Part shown: positions 51,724-60,912 of the stretch, piece after piece | Numbering within the stretch: the first letter of the stretch is position 1 | How the letters are laid out: each line of letters begins with the position of its first letter | NCBI GenBank assembly: GCA_963782445.1 | Contig: CAWAJM010000001.1 | Location: 2,480,001-2,544,000 of the forward strand | Reading direction: 5' to 3' | DNA length: 64,000 bases | From: ZC4RG20 sp963782445 | GTDB taxonomy: Bacteria; Pseudomonadota; Gammaproteobacteria; Steroidobacterales; Rariloculaceae | Translations under genes and position numbers: made by a program | The notes under the pieces: model-generated | Databases searched by the model: none | Told to the model about the DNA's origin: nothing | The model's input: only the letters and a program-made list of their open reading frames with translations

Positions 51724-53070
51724 TTACATCCGCCCCGCGATGAGCATCGCGATCTCCATCGCCTGCTCGTAATTGAGCCGAGGATCGACCTGCGTCTTGT
51801 ACGCGCGCGCCAGATCCGACTCCTTGAGGCCGCGCGCCCCGCCGATGCATTCCGTGACGTTGTCGCCCGTGAGCTCGAGGTGCACGCCGCCGAGGTAGCT
51901 GCCGGCCTCGCGATGGATGCGGAATGCGGCCTTGAGCTCGCCCAGGATATTGTCGAAGCGGCGCGTCTTGAAGCCCTCGGCCGTCGTCTCGGTGTTGCCG
52001 TGCATGGGATCGCAGACCCAGAGCACCTGCGAGCCCGTATTGCGGACGGCCTTGATGACGCGCGGCAAATGCTCCTCGACGTGCTTGACGCCGAAACGCG
52101 TGATCAGCGTCAGGCGCCCCGGCTCGTTGTTGGGGTTCAAGACATGGATGAGCCCCTGCAGATGCTCCGCGCTGACGCCCGTGCCGATCTTCACGGCCAT
52201 TGGATTCGCAATGCCGCGGAAGTACTCGACGTGCGCGCCCGAGAGGTCGGCCGTGCGCATGCCAATCCAGGGATAGTGCGTCGTGAGGTTGTACCAGCGC
52301 TTGCGATGCGGCAGAAACCGGGTCTGAGCCTGCTCGTACGGAAGGTGCAGCCCTTCGTGCGAAGCATAGAAATTAACGCGGTGCGTGCGGTGCATGGGCT
52401 CGCCCGAGATCGCCTCGAAGAACTCGAGCGAATCGGAGACCTGCTTGACGAGCTCGTGGTATTCGGCGGCGGCCGGCGATTCGCCGACGAACCGCAGGTC
52501 CCAGTTCTCCGGATGGTGCAGGTCGGCGAAGCCGCCGTCGATAAGCGAGCGCACGAAGTTCAGCGTCAGCGCCGCCCGTTCGTATCCGCGCAGCATGCGC
52601 TTCGGATCCGGCTCGCGGGCCTCGGGCGTGAACTCGTTGCCGTTGATCGTGTCGCCGCGATAGCTCGGCAGGGAGACGCCGTCGCGCGTCTCGTAGTCGG
52701 CGCTGCGCGGCTTCGCGTACTGGCCCGCCATGCGGCCGACGCGGATCAGGGGCTTCTTGAGACCCACGAGCATGACGAGCGACATCTGCAGCAGAATCTT
52801 GAGCTGCTGGACGATGTTCTCCGAAGTGCACGCGTCGAAGCTCTCGGCGCAGTCCCCGCCCTGGAGCAGGAAGGCCTCGCCGCGCTGCGCGGCCGCGAGC
52901 TGCCCCTTGAGCGATTCGACCTCCCAGCTCGTCACGACCGGGGGCAGCGCCGAGAGCTGGGCCAGGGCCGTCGCGAGCGCGTTCGGGTCCCGATAGGTCG
53001 GCTGCTGGGCCGCCTCCCGGGTCTGCCAGCTGGCGGGATGCCAGCCCGTCGTGTGGGGGAGCTGCGTCAT
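51724..53070 (-). CDS. Class II 3-deoxy-7-phosphoheptulonate synthase
   Basis: A 448-aa enzyme for the first step of the shikimate pathway, condensing phosphoenolpyruvate and erythrose 4-phosphate. It is of the plant/mycobacterial type II and not E. coli AroG/F/H: GWHPASWQTREAAQQPTY, LLQGGDCAESFDACTSENI with the metal-binding Cys, RVGRMAGQYAKPRS, VWVCDPMHGNTE (as LWVCDPMHGN) and GVHLELTGDNVTECIGG. The start at 53070 fits the family. The promoter at 53078-53106 would place the transcript start at or next to the ATG. Confidence 0.95.
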   Translation of the reverse strand: MTQLPHTTGWHPASWQTREAAQQPTYRDPNALATALAQLSALPPVVTSWEVESLKGQLAAAQRGEAFLLQGGDCAESFDACTSENIVQQLKILLQMSLVMLVGLKKPLIRVGRMAGQYAKPRSADYETRDGVSLPSYRGDTINGNEFTPEAREPDPKRMLRGYERAALTLNFVRSLIDGGFADLHHPENWDLRFVGESPAAAEYHELVKQVSDSLEFFEAISGEPMHRTHRVNFYASHEGLHLPYEQAQTRFLPHRKRWYNLTTHYPWIGMRTADLSGAHVEYFRGIANPMAVKIGTGVSAEHLQGLIHVLNPNNEPGRLTLITRFGVKHVEEHLPRVIKAVRNTGSQVLWVCDPMHGNTETTAEGFKTRRFDNILGELKAAFRIHREAGSYLGGVHLELTGDNVTECIGGARGLKESDLARAYKTQVDPRLNYEQAMEIAMLIAGRM

Positions 53071-53077
53071 GGCGCGC

Positions 53078-53106
53078 ACTATACAAACCGGTCTCCGGCA
53101 GTGCAA
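53078..53106 (-). promoter_or_regulatory. Promoter of the DAHP synthase gene, probably leaderless
   Basis: On the minus strand TTGCAC, 17 bp, TATAGT, then GCGCGCC and the ATG. With the usual 6-8 bp between the -10 box and +1, transcription starts at the start codon, so the mRNA would lack a ribosome site. Confidence 0.5.
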
Positions 53107-53204
53107 AAGCACGGCAGAAGCGTGGCCGAGCCCCACGCGGCGAGGCTTGCCTCACGCTACGGCGCGCATTACTCGGCCGGACTCCTGGGGTATGATGCCG
53201 TACG

Positions 53205-54665
53205 ATGGTCTCACGGTTTCGCCTGCCCCGTCCCCGGGGACGAGCCGCCATGCTGGCCGCAGCCGCCGCGGCCGCGCTGCTGGCAGCGGCCGGCGTCGGC
53301 GCTCAGCGCGGTGCCGCCCGGGGCCCGCCCCCCGGGCACGAGCGCCCGACCGTACTGCTGCTTTCGCTGCAGGATGCCATCGGCCCCGCGACGGCCGACT
53401 ACGTCACGCGCGGGATCGCCCGGGCCGAGGCCCACCGCGACGCGCTCGTGGTGCTTGCGCTCGATACGCCCGGCGGCCTCGATACGGCGATGCGGCGCAT
53501 CGTTCAGGCGATCCTGACCTCGACGGTGCCCGTCGCCACCTTCGTTTATCCGCCCGGTGCGCGCGCCGCGAGCGCCGGCACCTACATTCTCTATGCGAGC
53601 CATGTCGCGGCCATGGCGCCGGCGACGAACGTCGGCGCGGCCACCCCCGTCCAACTCGTCGGGGCCTCCGCCCCGTCGCCCCCCGGCACCGACGGTGAGC
53701 AGCCCTCCGCGGGCGGCGGCTCAGGCGCCCCCGCGCCGCGCTCGACGGAAGAGCGCAAGGTCATCAACGACGCCGCCGCCTATATCCGCAGTCTGGCCGA
53801 AAGACGCGGCCGCAATGCCGAATGGGCGGAGGAAGCGGTGCGCTCCGCCGCGAGCCTTACGGCCAAGGCCGCGCTCGACAAGCACGTCGTCAACGTCGTA
53901 GCCGAGGACGTACCGAGCCTGCTGCGCCAGATCGACGGCATGAGCGTCTCGCTGCCGGAAGGCACCGCGACGCTGAACACGCAGGGCGCCAACGTCGAGC
54001 GCTTCGAGCCGAACTGGCGAACTCGCCTGCTCGCCGTGCTCAGCAACCCGACGATCGCCTACATTCTGCTGCTCGTCGGTCTCTACGGCCTGCTGCTCGA
54101 AGGCCTGCATCCCGGAGGCGTGCTGCCCGGCGTGCTCGGCGGCATCGCGCTGCTGCTCGCGCTGTTCGCCTTCCAGATCCTGCCCGTCAATTACGCCGGG
54201 CTCGGGCTCATCGTGCTCGGCGTCGTCCTCATGGTCGCCGAGGCCTTCGTGCCGAGCTTCGGCGCACTCGGCTTCGGCGGCATCGCCGCCTTCGTGCTGG
54301 GCTCCGTGATCCTCATGGACAAGAACGTGCCCGGCTACGAGATCTCGCGTTCGCTGATCGTCGCGCTCGCGACGGCGGGCGGCCTTGCCGTGCTCGGCAC
54401 GGCCTGGCTCGCCGTGCGGGCGCGCCAGCGGCCGATCGTGAGCGGCGCCGAGGAACTCACGCACGAACCCGCCGCGGCGCTCGAAGACTTCGACACCGAG
54501 GGCGCCGTTTGGATTCACGGCGAGCGCTGGCGCGCGTGCACGAGCGTCCCGATTCGCAAGGGCCAGCAACTCCGCGTCACGAAGGTCGAAGGGCTCCTCC
54601 TGCACGTCGAGCCTGCGGACGCGGCCGTGCCTCAGAGAACGAGTCGGACCGCGAAGCGCCCCTGA
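53205..54665 (+). CDS. NfeD-family membrane serine protease (long form)
   Basis: A 486-aa membrane protein. The signal/anchor (15-35) is followed by a ClpP-fold protease domain with the Ser-Lys dyad Ser123 (ARAASAGTYILY) and Lys185 (TEERKVINDAAAYI). Four to five membrane helices follow (about 285-405), then a C-terminal OB-fold domain (GAVWIHGERWRACTSVPIRK). Relatives cleave the C-terminus of stomatin partners, and the slipin gene lies 48 bp downstream, the classic pairing. An acidic/Pro-rich insert sits at about 152-180 within the protease part. Confidence 0.92.
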   Translation: MVSRFRLPRPRGRAAMLAAAAAAALLAAAGVGAQRGAARGPPPGHERPTVLLLSLQDAIGPATADYVTRGIARAEAHRDALVVLALDTPGGLDTAMRRIVQAILTSTVPVATFVYPPGARAASAGTYILYASHVAAMAPATNVGAATPVQLVGASAPSPPGTDGEQPSAGGGSGAPAPRSTEERKVINDAAAYIRSLAERRGRNAEWAEEAVRSAASLTAKAALDKHVVNVVAEDVPSLLRQIDGMSVSLPEGTATLNTQGANVERFEPNWRTRLLAVLSNPTIAYILLLVGLYGLLLEGLHPGGVLPGVLGGIALLLALFAFQILPVNYAGLGLIVLGVVLMVAEAFVPSFGALGFGGIAAFVLGSVILMDKNVPGYEISRSLIVALATAGGLAVLGTAWLAVRARQRPIVSGAEELTHEPAAALEDFDTEGAVWIHGERWRACTSVPIRKGQQLRVTKVEGLLLHVEPADAAVPQRTSRTAKRP

Positions 54666-54713
54666 GACGTCGAGGGCGGACAAGCTTCTGAAGCGAAAGA
54701 GGACAAGGTAGCT

Positions 54714-55466
54714 ATGGTGGGAATCGAAGTACCGATCATCCTGGGAGGCATACTCGTTCTGCTGCTGTTCAGCGCGATCCGCGTGCTGCCCGAGTTTCAG
54801 CGCGGGGTAGTGTTTCAGCTCGGCCGTTTCTGGAAGGTCAAAGGGCCGGGCCTCGTCCTCGTGATCCCCGGCATTCAGCGGCTCGTGCGGGTAGACCTGC
54901 GGACCGTCGTCATGGACGTGCCGACTCAGGACGTCATTTCGCGCGACAACGTCTCCGTCAAGGTCAGTGCCGTGATCTATTTCCGCGTCGTCGATCCCGA
55001 ACGGGCGATCATCCAGATCGAGAATCGGGTCGAGGCGACGAGCCAGCTCGCGCAGACGACGCTGCGCTCCGTGCTGGGGCAACACGATCTCGACGACATG
55101 CTGGCCGAGCGAGACAAGCTCAATGTCGACATTCAGACCATCCTCGATTCGTCGACGGAAGCCTGGGGCATCAAGGTCACGATCGTCGAGATCAAGGACG
55201 TCGACCTCGACGAGAGCATGGTGCGCGCGATCGCCGCGCAGGCCGAGGCCGAACGCGCGCGGCGCGCCAAGGTCATTCGCGCGGAAGGCGAGTTTCAGGC
55301 CTCCAAGCGGCTCGCCGAAGCCGCGGGCGTGCTGGCCGCTCAGCCGCAGGGCATGCAGCTGCGTTTCCTGCAGACGCTGACGGAGGTCTCGAACGAGCGC
55401 AACTCGCACACGGTCGTGCTGCCGATTCCGATCGACCTCATTGGCTCGCTCCTGGGCAAGGAGTGA
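54714..55466 (+). CDS. Slipin (stomatin-like SPFH protein)
   Basis: A 250-aa membrane-anchored SPFH/band 7 protein. An N-terminal hydrophobic hairpin (5-24) is followed by RVLPEFQRGVVFQLGRFWKV, the SPFH core with VPTQDVISRDNVSVKVSAVI and LGQHDLDDMLAERDKLNVDI, and a helical tail AAQAEAERARRAKVIRAEGE. It organises membrane microdomains and is a substrate/partner of the NfeD protease encoded just upstream. GAGGACAAGG precedes the ATG. Confidence 0.94.
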   Translation: MVGIEVPIILGGILVLLLFSAIRVLPEFQRGVVFQLGRFWKVKGPGLVLVIPGIQRLVRVDLRTVVMDVPTQDVISRDNVSVKVSAVIYFRVVDPERAIIQIENRVEATSQLAQTTLRSVLGQHDLDDMLAERDKLNVDIQTILDSSTEAWGIKVTIVEIKDVDLDESMVRAIAAQAEAERARRAKVIRAEGEFQASKRLAEAAGVLAAQPQGMQLRFLQTLTEVSNERNSHTVVLPIPIDLIGSLLGKE

Positions 55467-55470
55467 CCAA

Positions 55471-55524
55471 AAAAAGGGGTCAGAGCCCTTTTTCGGCTCC
55501 GAAAAAGGGCTCTGACCCCTTTTT
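55471..55524. terminator. Bidirectional terminator formed by a perfect 26-bp palindrome
   Basis: Arms 55471-55496 and 55499-55524 are exact complements around a CT loop; each reads AAAAAGGGGTCAGAGCCC followed by TTTTTCGG. A- and T-runs on both sides suit Rho-independent termination of the slipin gene (stop 55466) and of hrpA (stop at 55526) alike. The arm sequence recurs, degenerate, at both ends of the 51439-51723 element. Confidence 0.8.
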
Positions 55525-55525
55525 C

Positions 55526-58500
55526 TTACTCCTTACCCATCGCACGCCGCCAGGCCTCCTCGAGCCGCTTCGCCGAGACGGGCCGCCGCGTGCCGAGCGC
55601 TTGCGCGAACAGCGAGACCCTGAGCTCCTCGAGCAGCCAGCGGTACTCGACGACGGCATCGGGCCAGGGCCAGTTCGGGGGCTGGCGGCTGCGCCAGACG
55701 TCGAGCCGCGCGGCCGCCTGCGCGACGGCCGCCTGGTGCTCCGCGTCCTTGGGCGCGCGCTGGCCGAGCTTCTCGAGCCGCTGCGCAGCCGCCCGCAGGT
55801 AGCGCGGCAGCTGCACGCGCCACTCGGGCGGCGTCTCGGTCAGGAAGTGCGGATGGACGAGCCCGTCGAGCTGCGCGCCGATGTCGTCGAGCGCGCGCTC
55901 GGGCACCGCGCCGCGCGCGGCGCGCTCGAGACGCCGCACGAGATCGCGGTAAGGCGGCAGCACTTCGCGTAGCAGGCCGCCGAGGTGCTCCGCGGCCGGA
56001 ACGAGGCCGGCGCGCCCCGCGTCGAGGCAAGCAGCGAAGGCCCGCGCCGTGCGCGGCGGCGGGTCGAGCGCGAAGGCTTCATCTGCCGCCGCCGTGAGCA
56101 CGTCGTCGACGAGCGCCTCGCCCGGGCCGATGCCGTGATAAGACAGCACGAGCGCACGATCCCCGAGCACGCTGCGGCGCACGAGCTCGGCCTGCTGCGG
56201 CAGGTTCTTGAGCAGGAGCCGGCGCACGCCGGCACGGTGCAGCGCGACGGCCGCAGGGCCCGGCGGCAGGAGGCGAAGGTCCACGCGCCCGTCCGCCTCG
56301 ACGAGCGCGGGATAGAGCGCCAGCGAGGCCGAATAGTCGCGGACCACCACACTGTCCGGCAGATCCGGCACGTCCCAGCGCGTCACGTTCTTGCGCATCC
56401 AGCCGCTGCCCGGCCCTTCCGCCGCCGCGTTGCGTGTCTCGGCCGCCGCACCGAGATCGGCCGCAAACCGCCGCTGCAGAGCGGGCAGGTCCCTCCCCGC
56501 ACCGAGCACTCGCCCGTCGGCACCGAGGACCTCGACGCGCAGTCGGTACTCGCGCGGAATCGCGGCAGCCGCGAACGTCCTCGCGTCGAGCTCGGCGCCG
56601 CGACGCAGCGCGAGCGCCTCGGCGAGCGCGGCCGCGAGACTCTCGCGGCCGCGGCGCGCCTCGAGATCCGGCAACAGCTCGGCGACCGTGTCCGGCAGCG
56701 GCACGAGCCGCCGCCTCTGCTCCTTGGGCAGGGTCCGGAGCCATGCCGTGACCTTGGCCGGCAACCAGCCCGGCACGAGCCACTCGAGCGGCTCCGGACG
56801 CAGCGCGCCGAGCAGCGGCAGCGGTACCGCGAGCGTGAGGCCGTCGCGCTCGGAGGCCGGATCGAAGACGTAGCTCAGCGCGAGCCGGTGACCGGCGACC
56901 TCGATATCGTCCGGATAGGCCGAGGCATCGAACTCGGCCGGATCGCGCGTGGCGATGTCCTGCACGCTCATCTCGAGGCGGGCCGCATTCTCGGGCCGCC
57001 GCACCCAGCGGCGCAGCGCCGCGCGGTCCGCAATCTCCGCCGGCAGACGCGAGGTATAGAACTGCTCGAAAGCGCGTGGACCGGCGAACAGATCCCGCGA
57101 GCGCCGCCGCGCCTCCCATTCGAGCAGCTCGTCGCGCAGCCGCCGGTTGTGCGCGAGGAACGGCAAACGCTCGCCGAGCTCGTCGGCGGCGAGCGCCTCG
57201 CGGATGAACAACTCGCGCGCGGCCGCCCGATCGATGCAGCCGAAATCGACGCGCCGGTCGCGCGCGAGCACGAGCCCGTGCAGCGAGACGACCTCGAGCG
57301 CGGTGACCCGGCCGCGCCGCCGATCCCAGGCGGGCTCGCGATACTCGCGCTTGAGCAGATGCGCGGCGGCATCCATGACCCAGGCCGGCTTGATCTGCGC
57401 GGCCGTGCGCAGGTAGACGCGCTCGGTCGCGACGCGCTCCGCCGCGACGATCCACCGCGGCCGGCGCTTTGCGAGCGCGCTGCCCGGAAACAGCCCCGCC
57501 CGCGCCTGCTGCATGCCCTCGTAAACGCCGCGATCGGTGTGCTCGGCGACGAAGTCGACGAAACCCGCGAGCACCGCCCGGTGCACGGCCTCGTAGCTCG
57601 CGTCGCCGCGCCCGACGCGCCAGCCGAGCCCGAGCGCAAGCTCCTTGAGCTGATGGTGGACGTCGTCCCATTCGCGAAAGCGCGTGGACGAAAGGAAGCG
57701 GGCCGCACACCATTTCCGGAACACCTTCTCGCCGCGCCGGCGCTCGGCGGAGTAGGCCCGCCAGAGGTTGAGCCGGGTGACGAAGTCCGAGCGCGCGTCG
57801 TTGAACTCGGCCTGGCGCTCGCGTGCCGTGCCGAGCTGCTCGGCCGGCTGCTCGCGCGGATCGACGACGCTGAGCGCGGCCGCGATGACGAGCCCCTCGC
57901 GTAACGCGCCGCCGCGCTCGGCCACCTGCAGCAGACGTGCGAGGCGCGGGTCGAGCGGCAGCCGCGCCATGAGGGCGCCGTCCGGGGTCAGGCGGCGCTC
58001 CGCATCCATGGCGCCGAGCAGGTGCAGCAGGCGATACGCGTCGTTGACGGCCCGCGTCGGCGGGGGGTCGATGAACGGAAAATCGTCGACGTGACCGAGC
58101 CGCAAGGCCTCGAGCCGCAGAATGACGCCCGCAAGGTCCGTGCGCAGGATCTCGGGCTCCATGAAGTCCGCGCGGCCCCCGAAATCCCGTTCGTCGTAGA
58201 GACGGATACAAACGCCGGGCGCGAGCCGCCCGCAGCGGCCGGCACGCTGCACGGCGCTGGCCTTGGCAACGGGCTCCACGCCGAGCGACTGCATGCGGTG
58301 TCGGGGCGAGTAGCGGCTCACGCGCGCGAGCCCGGAATCGACGACGAACCGAATGCGCGGCACCGTCAGCGAGGTCTCGGCGACGTTCGTGGCCAGCACG
58401 ACGCGCGGCGCGGGACCCGGCTCGAACACGCGATGCTGCCGCGCGGCCGTGAGACGCGCGTAGAGCGGCAGGATCTCGTACCCGGCCGGGCCTGCGGCCT

Positions 58501-59434
58501 TGAGCTCGCGCTCGGCGTCCCGAATCCAGCGCTCGCCGGGCAAGAACACGAGTGCATCGCGCGCGCGCCCGCCGCCGTGCTCGGCCAGATCGACGCCCGC
58601 GAGCTCGCGGACGGCGGCCGTCACAGCCTGCGGCAGATCCTCGTCCCTGCCCGGCGGCCGGTAGCGCAGCTCCACGGGAAAGCTGCGCCCCTCGATCCGC
58701 AGGATCGGAGCGCCGCCGAAGTGCGCGGCGAAGCGCTCGGGGTCGATCGTCGCCGAGGTCACGACGACTTTGAGGTCGGGCCGCTCGGTCGCGAGCCGCT
58801 GCAGATAGCCCAGCAGGAAATCGATATTGAGACTGCGCTCGTGGGCCTCGTCGACGATGAGCGTGTCGTAGCGGCGCAGGAAGCGGTCGTGCCGGATCTC
58901 GTTGAGCAGGATGCCGTCGGTCATGACCTTGACCAGCGAGCCGGGGTCGGTCTCCTCCGTGAAGCGCACCTGATAGCCCACGGTGCCGCCGAGCGGCACG
59001 CCGAGCTCCTCGGCGAGGCGCGTCGCGACCGCGCGCGCGGCGATCCGCCGAGGCTGCGTGTGCCCGATCGTTCCCGCAATGCCCCGCCCGGCCTCGAGAC
59101 ACAGCTTCGGCAGCTGCGTCGTCTTGCCGCTGCCCGTGTCGCCGCAGACGACGATGACGCGGTGCGCAGCGAGGGCGGCGAGGATCTCGGCACGCGCACG
59201 CGAGACGGGCAGCGCCTGCGGATACTCGAGCGTATAGCGCGCCGTGCGCCGTTTCTCGATCAGTGCCTCGGCCTCGGCGAGCCGGGCCTCGAGCTTGCCG
59301 CGCAGGACCGAGGCCGGCAGCCCGCCGCGCTCGCGGCGCGCCACGGCGGCCTGCAGCCGCGCGAGGTCGGCTCGATCGGCCAGCGCGACCGACGCGATGC
59401 GCGCGGCCAGCGCCTCGTCGCCCGCCGCGCTCAA
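55526..59434 (-). CDS. hrpA: ATP-dependent RNA helicase HrpA
   Basis: A 1302-aa DEAH-box helicase. Walker A GDTGSGKTTQ is at residues 98-107, DEAH at 195-198 (VDEAHERS), then SAT (VVTSATIDPE) and QRAGRCGR. Winged-helix, ratchet and OB domains and the long HrpA-specific C-terminal region follow (NWPWPDAVVEYRWLLEELRV). Length matches E. coli HrpA (1300 aa). Its start codon overlaps the histidine kinase stop by 4 bp, placing it last in a PepSY-regulator-kinase-helicase transcription unit. Confidence 0.96.
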   Translation of the reverse strand: MSAAGDEALAARIASVALADRADLARLQAAVARRERGGLPASVLRGKLEARLAEAEALIEKRRTARYTLEYPQALPVSRARAEILAALAAHRVIVVCGDTGSGKTTQLPKLCLEAGRGIAGTIGHTQPRRIAARAVATRLAEELGVPLGGTVGYQVRFTEETDPGSLVKVMTDGILLNEIRHDRFLRRYDTLIVDEAHERSLNIDFLLGYLQRLATERPDLKVVVTSATIDPERFAAHFGGAPILRIEGRSFPVELRYRPPGRDEDLPQAVTAAVRELAGVDLAEHGGGRARDALVFLPGERWIRDAERELKAAGPAGYEILPLYARLTAARQHRVFEPGPAPRVVLATNVAETSLTVPRIRFVVDSGLARVSRYSPRHRMQSLGVEPVAKASAVQRAGRCGRLAPGVCIRLYDERDFGGRADFMEPEILRTDLAGVILRLEALRLGHVDDFPFIDPPPTRAVNDAYRLLHLLGAMDAERRLTPDGALMARLPLDPRLARLLQVAERGGALREGLVIAAALSVVDPREQPAEQLGTARERQAEFNDARSDFVTRLNLWRAYSAERRRGEKVFRKWCAARFLSSTRFREWDDVHHQLKELALGLGWRVGRGDASYEAVHRAVLAGFVDFVAEHTDRGVYEGMQQARAGLFPGSALAKRRPRWIVAAERVATERVYLRTAAQIKPAWVMDAAAHLLKREYREPAWDRRRGRVTALEVVSLHGLVLARDRRVDFGCIDRAAARELFIREALAADELGERLPFLAHNRRLRDELLEWEARRRSRDLFAGPRAFEQFYTSRLPAEIADRAALRRWVRRPENAARLEMSVQDIATRDPAEFDASAYPDDIEVAGHRLALSYVFDPASERDGLTLAVPLPLLGALRPEPLEWLVPGWLPAKVTAWLRTLPKEQRRRLVPLPDTVAELLPDLEARRGRESLAAALAEALALRRGAELDARTFAAAAIPREYRLRVEVLGADGRVLGAGRDLPALQRRFAADLGAAAETRNAAAEGPGSGWMRKNVTRWDVPDLPDSVVVRDYSASLALYPALVEADGRVDLRLLPPGPAAVALHRAGVRRLLLKNLPQQAELVRRSVLGDRALVLSYHGIGPGEALVDDVLTAAADEAFALDPPPRTARAFAACLDAGRAGLVPAAEHLGGLLREVLPPYRDLVRRLERAARGAVPERALDDIGAQLDGLVHPHFLTETPPEWRVQLPRYLRAAAQRLEKLGQRAPKDAEHQAAVAQAAARLDVWRSRQPPNWPWPDAVVEYRWLLEELRVSLFAQALGTRRPVSAKRLEEAWRRAMGKE

Positions 59435-60909
59435 GCCGCGCCTTCCGGCCGGACCGCTCGCTCGCGCTCCCGTCCGCGCCGGCCCTCCGGCCCGTCGGCC
59501 TCCGAACCGCCGTCAGAACCGCCCTCCCTATCCCCCGGCCGCCCTTCCATGCCCGCCCGGCCGAGCTCGACGCGCAGCTCGGCGCCGCCGAGCGCCGAAC
59601 GGCCCACTGCGAGACGGCCGCCATAGAGTTCCACCGTCTCGCGGACCACGGCGAGGCCGATACCCTGCCCCGGCACCGACTCGTCGGCGCGTGCGCCGCG
59701 CTCGAGCAGCCGCTGCGCCTGTTCGGGGTCGATGCCCGCGCCGTCGTCGCCGATGGCGATCTCGAGCCGGCCGCCGCGCGTGTCGGCCTGGATCTCGACA
59801 CGCTCGCGGCAATACTTGTATGCGTTATCGAGCAAGTTGCCGAGCAGCTCGGTCAGGTCGCCGGGATCGCCCCGAAAGACGGCATCCTCGGCCACGCGCC
59901 GCCGGCAGACAACGCGCTTGTCCCGGTACACCTTGTTTAGCGTCTCGACGAGATCGCGCACGATCGGCCCGACGGCGACGGGTTCGACGCCGAGCCCGGT
60001 CGCCCCGCTGGCCCGCGCGCGGCGCAGCTGATAGGAGACGCGCTGATCCATGCGCGCGAGCTCGCGGCGCAGCGCCGCCGCGGACTGGCCCTCGCCCGGC
60101 GATTCGGAGAGCAGGCTTTGCATGGCCGCGAGCGGCGTCTTGAGGCTGTGCGCGAGATCGTCGAGGGTGTTGCGGTAGCGCACGAGCCGGCGCCGCTCCG
60201 TCTCGATGAGCGCGTTGAGGTTGGCCGCGAGGCCCGTGAGCTCGGCCGGGTAGGCGCCCGTGAGCCGCAGCCGGCGGCCGGCCTCGACTTCGCGCACCTG
60301 CCGCTCGAGCCTGCGCAGCGGCCGCAGGACCCAGCGTAGCAGCCCCGTGAGCACGGCGAGCATGAGCAGCGTGACGCCGGCGAACCAGCCGATGAGGTTG
60401 CGGCGGTAGGACCGCTCGCGCGCAAAGTACGGCTCGAGCGAGACGGCCACGCCGAAGTCATAGGCGCGCGGCGGAGCGTCGCTCGAGAACTCCCAAGTAA
60501 TGCCCATGACCAGCGCCTCGAGCGGCGGGAAACCCTTCGGATGCAGCGTTACGTAGCGCTGCTCGCCGGGCGCCGGCAGCGGCCCGACGGCCAACGTGCG
60601 GTTTAGCATGGATTGCGACTGCCAAAGCGGTCGGCCGTCCGCATACCAGAGCATGCCGTAGAGCCCGGAATCGGCCACTTGATACTGGGGATTGTCGACT
60701 TCGGGCGGCATCGCGAGGTCACCGCCGGGAGTCGGGTCCGCGAGACCGATGAGCCCGAGCAGTTGCACCTGAAGCAGCTCGTGGCGGGCGAGCTCCGTGC
60801 TGCGCCGAAATGCGAGATCGAGACCGGCGATCGTCACGGCGAAGAGCACGATCAGCGTAACGCTGATCCATAGCAGCACTCGCGCGCGAAGGGAGCGGAC
60901 GAGCGCCAC
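59431..60909 (-). CDS. PhoQ-like sensor histidine kinase
   Basis: A 492-aa two-helix membrane kinase: TM1 at about 12-32, a periplasmic sensor at 35-170, TM2 at about 172-195, HAMP (197-245), a DHp domain with phospho-acceptor His254 (LDDLAHSLKTPLAAM), and an ATPase domain with N box LLGNLLDNAYKY, G1 IGDDGAGIDPEQ and G2 GQGIGLAVV. The H-box form AHSLKTPL is that of the PhoQ group. The C-terminus has an odd charged tail (GRPGDREGGSDGGSEADGPE). It starts 3 bp after its response regulator gene, with which it forms a two-component system. Confidence 0.92.
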   Translation of the reverse strand: MALVRSLRARVLLWISVTLIVLFAVTIAGLDLAFRRSTELARHELLQVQLLGLIGLADPTPGGDLAMPPEVDNPQYQVADSGLYGMLWYADGRPLWQSQSMLNRTLAVGPLPAPGEQRYVTLHPKGFPPLEALVMGITWEFSSDAPPRAYDFGVAVSLEPYFARERSYRRNLIGWFAGVTLLMLAVLTGLLRWVLRPLRRLERQVREVEAGRRLRLTGAYPAELTGLAANLNALIETERRRLVRYRNTLDDLAHSLKTPLAAMQSLLSESPGEGQSAAALRRELARMDQRVSYQLRRARASGATGLGVEPVAVGPIVRDLVETLNKVYRDKRVVCRRRVAEDAVFRGDPGDLTELLGNLLDNAYKYCRERVEIQADTRGGRLEIAIGDDGAGIDPEQAQRLLERGARADESVPGQGIGLAVVRETVELYGGRLAVGRSALGGAELRVELGRAGMEGRPGDREGGSDGGSEADGPEGRRGRERERAVRPEGAA

Positions 60910-60912
60910 CGC

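Noticed and set aside
53721..55409. 562-codon minus-strand ORF opposite nfeD and the slipin gene
   Set aside because: It is a shadow: both plus-strand genes are well conserved families, and the minus translation has no recognisable domain.
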